Shown: one piece after another, positions 61,526 to 64,000 of the stretch | Layout of the letters: each line of letters begins with the position of its first letter | Position numbering within the stretch: the stretch's first letter is position 1 | Assembly: GCA_019509985.1 (NCBI GenBank) | Contig: JAEKLF010000048.1 | Span: 1-64,000, forward strand | Origin: Burkholderiales bacterium | GTDB taxonomy: Bacteria > Pseudomonadota > Gammaproteobacteria > Burkholderiales > Burkholderiaceae_C | DNA length: 64,000 bases | Reading direction: 5' to 3' | Notes under the pieces: generated by a model | Told to the model about the DNA's origin: nothing | The model's input: only the letters and a program-made list of their open reading frames with translations | Databases searched by the model: none | Made by a program: the position numbers and the translations under genes

Positions 61526-63855
61526 ACGCCCAACGCCTTGTTCGCCTGCTCCGCCGCGGCCACGCCTGCCGAGCGCTGGCGCTCGAACTCGCGCTCCAGC
61601 TGGCTCTTGCCCGAGAGGTATTGCCTGGGCCACTCCAGGCCGATGGGGCCGGCATAGCCGATGCGCGCCGCCTCGGTCAGCGTCCAGGCCGGGTTGGCCA
61701 GATGTGGGCGCGCGATGGCGCACAGATCGGCACGGCCGGACGCGATGATGCTGTTCACGTGATCGGCCTCGGAGATGGCGCCGACGGCCATCGTCGCGAT
61801 GCCGACGCGGTTGCGGATGCTCTCGGAAAACGGCGTCTGGAACATGCGGCCATAGACCGGCTTCTGCGCCTTGCTGACCTGGCCGGACGACACGTCGATG
61901 AGGTCGGCACCGGCGTCCTTGAATGCGGCGGCGATGGCGATCGCATCCTCGGGTGTCGTGCCTCCCGGCACCCAGTCATGCGCCGAGATGCGCACAGACA
62001 TCGGCCGGTCCAGCGGCCAGACCTCGCGCAGCGCGATGAAGACTTCCAGCGGAAAGCGCAGCCGGTTCTCCAGCGAGCCGCCGTAGTCGTCGTCGCGCTG
62101 GTTGGTCAGCGGCGAGATGAAGGCCGACAGCAGATAGCCGTGGGCGCAGTGCAGCTCCAGCCAGTCGAAGCCGGCGTCTGCCGCGCGCCGGGCGGCGGCG
62201 ACAAAGTCCTCGCGCACGCGGTCCATGTCGGCGCGCGTCATCGCCCGCGCGACCTGGCTGATGCCGGCGAGGTATTGCTGCGGCGAGGCCGAGATCAGCG
62301 GCCAGTTGTCTTCGGGCAGCGGCATGTCTTCACCGTCCCACGGCACGCGCGTCGAGCCCTTGGGGCCGGCATGACCGAGTTGCATCGCGATGCGCGCGCT
62401 GCTGAAGGTGTGCACATGCTCGACGATGCGCTGCCAGGTGGCGCCCTGGGCGTCGTTCCACAGCCCCGGGCAGCCGGGCGTGATGCGCGCGTCGGGCGAC
62501 ACACAGGTCATCTCGGCGAACACCAGGCCCGCACCGCCCAGCGCGCGCGCGCCGAGGTGGGCCAGGTGATAGTCGCCGGGGAGGCCGTCCTCGCAGCTGT
62601 ACTGGGCCATCGGCGACACGACGACGCGGTTCTTCAGCGTGACGCCGCGCAGCTTGAAGGGCGTGAACATCGGCGGCACCTGCGCATCGATACCCGCGCG
62701 GCCGGCCAGCCATCGCTCGAACTCGCCGACATAGCGCGCGTCGCGCAGCCGCAGGTTCTCGTGCGAGATGCGCTGCGAGCGCGTCAGCAGCGAGTAGGCA
62801 AACTGCTCGGGCGCCAGGCGCGCGTGGCGCTCGACGTTCTCGAACCATTCGGTGGAGTTGCGCGCTGCGTTCTGGATGCGCAGCACCTCGATGCTGCGGC
62901 TGGCTTCGTAGGCCTTCAGCGCGGCGGCGAGATCGTCGCCGTGCGCCGCGATGTCGCGGGCCAGGTCGATTGCATCCTCCAACGCCAGCTTGGTGCCCGA
63001 GCCGATGGAGAAGTGCGCCGTGTGGGCCGCATCGCCCATCAGCACGACGGGCGCGCGGCCGTTGTGATGCACCCAGGTCTTGCAGACCACGCGCGGGAAG
63101 CGGATCCAGGATGCCGAGCCGCGCAGGTGGCTGGCGTTGGAGATCAACGGGTGGCCGTCCAGCACCCGGGCGAACAGCTTCTCGCAGAAGGCGATGCCCT
63201 CCTCCTTGCTCATGGCCTCAATGCCCGCGGCGCGCCAGACGTCCTCGGGCGCCTCGACGATGAAGGTCGAGTGCGTCGCGTCGAAGCGATAGGCATGCGC
63301 CTGGAACCAGCCCCATTCGGTCTGCTGGAAATCGAAGGTGAAGGCATCGAAGAGCCGGGTCGTGCCCAGCCACACGAAGCGGCACTGCCGCAGGTCGATG
63401 TCGGGCTGGTAGGTGGCGGCGTACTTCTGGCGCAGCCGGCTGTTCAGGCCATCGGCGGCAATGATGAGGTCGGCATCGATGTCCGCGTCGTCGCTGACGT
63501 CGGTCTCATAGACCAGCTCGACGCCCAGGGCCTCGCAGCGCGCCTGCAGGATGTTGAGCAGCTTCTTGCGGCCGATGCCGCAGAAGCCGTGGCCACCAGA
63601 CACCATGGTGCGGCCGCCGATGTGCACGGCGATGTCGTCCCAGTGGTTGAAGGCGCTGCTGATCTGCTCGGCCGTCTCGGGGTCGGCGGTGCGCAGCGCA
63701 TCCACGGTCTGGTCGGACAGCACGACGCCCCAGCCGAAGGTGTCACCCGAGCGATTGCGCTCCAGCACCCGGACAACATGCGCCGGGTTGGCCTTCTTCA
63801 TCAGCAGCGCGAAATACAGGCCGGCGGGGCCGCCGCCGACACAGGTGATACGCAT
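61522..63855 (-). CDS. 2-aminobenzoyl-CoA monooxygenase/reductase (bifunctional)
   Basis: Fusion flavoprotein of 777 residues. The N-terminal part (about 1-395) is a class-A flavin monooxygenase with [17 protein letters not shown] and [27 protein letters not shown]. The C-terminal part (about 400-765) is an old-yellow-enzyme reductase with [35 protein letters not shown] and [33 protein letters not shown]. This domain order is that of the Azoarcus 2-aminobenzoyl-CoA monooxygenase, which hydroxylates and reduces the ring. Related salicylyl-CoA 5-hydroxylases exist, but the ligase and RidA context favours anthranilate. First gene of the operon. Confidence 0.93.
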   Translation of the reverse strand: MRITCVGGGPAGLYFALLMKKANPAHVVRVLERNRSGDTFGWGVVLSDQTVDALRTADPETAEQISSAFNHWDDIAVHIGGRTMVSGGHGFCGIGRKKLLNILQARCEALGVELVYETDVSDDADIDADLIIAADGLNSRLRQKYAATYQPDIDLRQCRFVWLGTTRLFDAFTFDFQQTEWGWFQAHAYRFDATHSTFIVEAPEDVWRAAGIEAMSKEEGIAFCEKLFARVLDGHPLISNASHLRGSASWIRFPRVVCKTWVHHNGRAPVVLMGDAAHTAHFSIGSGTKLALEDAIDLARDIAAHGDDLAAALKAYEASRSIEVLRIQNAARNSTEWFENVERHARLAPEQFAYSLLTRSQRISHENLRLRDARYVGEFERWLAGRAGIDAQVPPMFTPFKLRGVTLKNRVVVSPMAQYSCEDGLPGDYHLAHLGARALGGAGLVFAEMTCVSPDARITPGCPGLWNDAQGATWQRIVEHVHTFSSARIAMQLGHAGPKGSTRVPWDGEDMPLPEDNWPLISASPQQYLAGISQVARAMTRADMDRVREDFVAAARRAADAGFDWLELHCAHGYLLSAFISPLTNQRDDDYGGSLENRLRFPLEVFIALREVWPLDRPMSVRISAHDWVPGGTTPEDAIAIAAAFKDAGADLIDVSSGQVSKAQKPVYGRMFQTPFSESIRNRVGIATMAVGAISEADHVNSIIASGRADLCAIARPHLANPAWTLTEAARIGYAGPIGLEWPRQYLSGKSQLEREFERQRSAGVAAAEQANKALGV

Positions 63856-63878
63856 GGATTGAACCGTCCTTGCGCAGC

Positions 63879-63907
63879 ACTTTAGAAATCAATAGTTCAT
63901 ATGTCAA
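63879..63907 (-). promoter_or_regulatory. Sigma-70 promoter for anthranilate operon
   Basis: On the minus strand a perfect TTGACA (63907-63902) is followed after 17 bases by TAAAGT (63884-63879), 24 bp before the ATG of the monooxygenase gene. The spacer contains CATATGAACTATTGAT, AT-rich against the background and a plausible MarR binding area. Confidence 0.65.
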
Positions 63908-63951
63908 GCAATCGAACGGACCTTTGGACAGCAGGCAAACCCTGAACTCTT

Positions 63952-64000
63952 CTACTCCCAGCGCAGGTGCACGACCCGGTAGCCCTTGGCCTTCAACGCC
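63952..64000 (-). CDS. C-terminus of an unidentified gene (partial)
   Basis: A minus-strand frame enters from the right edge and ends at TAG 63954-63952, giving ALKAKGYRVVHLRWE. Lysine and arginine codon use looks normal. Sixteen codons are too few to identify a family. It lies upstream of the anthranilate operon in the same direction. Confidence 0.45.
   Translation of the reverse strand, partial: ALKAKGYRVVHLRWE

Overview
The window comes from a high-GC Gram-negative bacterium. Betaproteobacterial porin, TRAP, malonate decarboxylase and anthranilate-CoA genes, together with several polysaccharide-specific TonB-dependent receptors, point to the Burkholderiales and most likely to a polymer-degrading Roseateles/Mitsuaria/Pelomonas-like lineage. 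The taxonomic call is inference from gene content. No rRNA, tRNA, CRISPR array or transposase gene was seen.

Region 1 (1-23.9 kb) is a beta-glucan/chitin uptake locus. A response regulator runs off the left edge. It is divergent from a sugar-binding protein, a MalK-type ATPase and a porin. On the minus strand a second binding protein, two MalF/MalG-type permeases, a GH1 beta-glucosidase and a GH16 lipoprotein form one operon. A GH18 chitinase, a secreted GH16 laminarinase, a LacI regulator and a large TonB-dependent receptor follow on the plus strand. TTGAAAGCGCTTTCAA-type palindromes precede the binding protein, the GH16 gene and the receptor, so one LacI regulon is likely. Behind the receptor and a terminator lies a tightly coupled cassette: flavin-dependent halogenase, SapC-like protein, FIH-like JmjC/cupin protein, second halogenase. 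Its biochemical role is not known, and it is the best candidate here for an undescribed system.

Region 2 (23.9-29.2 kb) has two NAD(P)H oxidoreductases divergent from a LysR regulator, then an EF-G paralogue. The EF-G gene is preceded by an elaborate leader: two short reading frames, a hairpin, a terminator and a hairpin that includes part of its Shine-Dalgarno sequence.

Region 3 (29.3-43.4 kb) is an alpha-galactoside or alpha-GalNAc locus. On the minus strand are a TonB-dependent receptor, a periplasmic amidohydrolase, a GH36-like enzyme and a GH27 enzyme, all with overlapping start/stop codons. Divergent from them are a DMT transporter, a tagatose-bisphosphate aldolase KbaZ-type subunit, AgaS, a BadF-type sugar kinase and a DeoR regulator. 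TTTCG boxes fill the shared promoter region. AgaS and the GH27 recognition loop favour GalNAc-containing substrates.

Region 4 (43.4-45.4 kb) is a small accessory patch with a PutAbiC-like membrane protein and a Fic protein.

Region 5 (45.6-56 kb) is a malonate locus: GntR regulator, DctPQM TRAP transporter and mdcA-C-D-E-G-B-H. A 539-bp non-coding element with perfect 27-bp terminal inverted repeats sits inside the operon between mdcD and mdcE.

Region 6 (56-63.9 kb, minus strand) is an aerobic 2-aminobenzoate (anthranilate) pathway via CoA thioesters: monooxygenase/reductase, SDR, MarR, enoyl-CoA hydratase, acyl-CoA dehydrogenase, CoA ligase, thioesterase and RidA. The acyl-CoA dehydrogenase is broken by an apparent internal deletion with frameshift. 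The last 16 codons of another minus-strand gene enter at the right edge.
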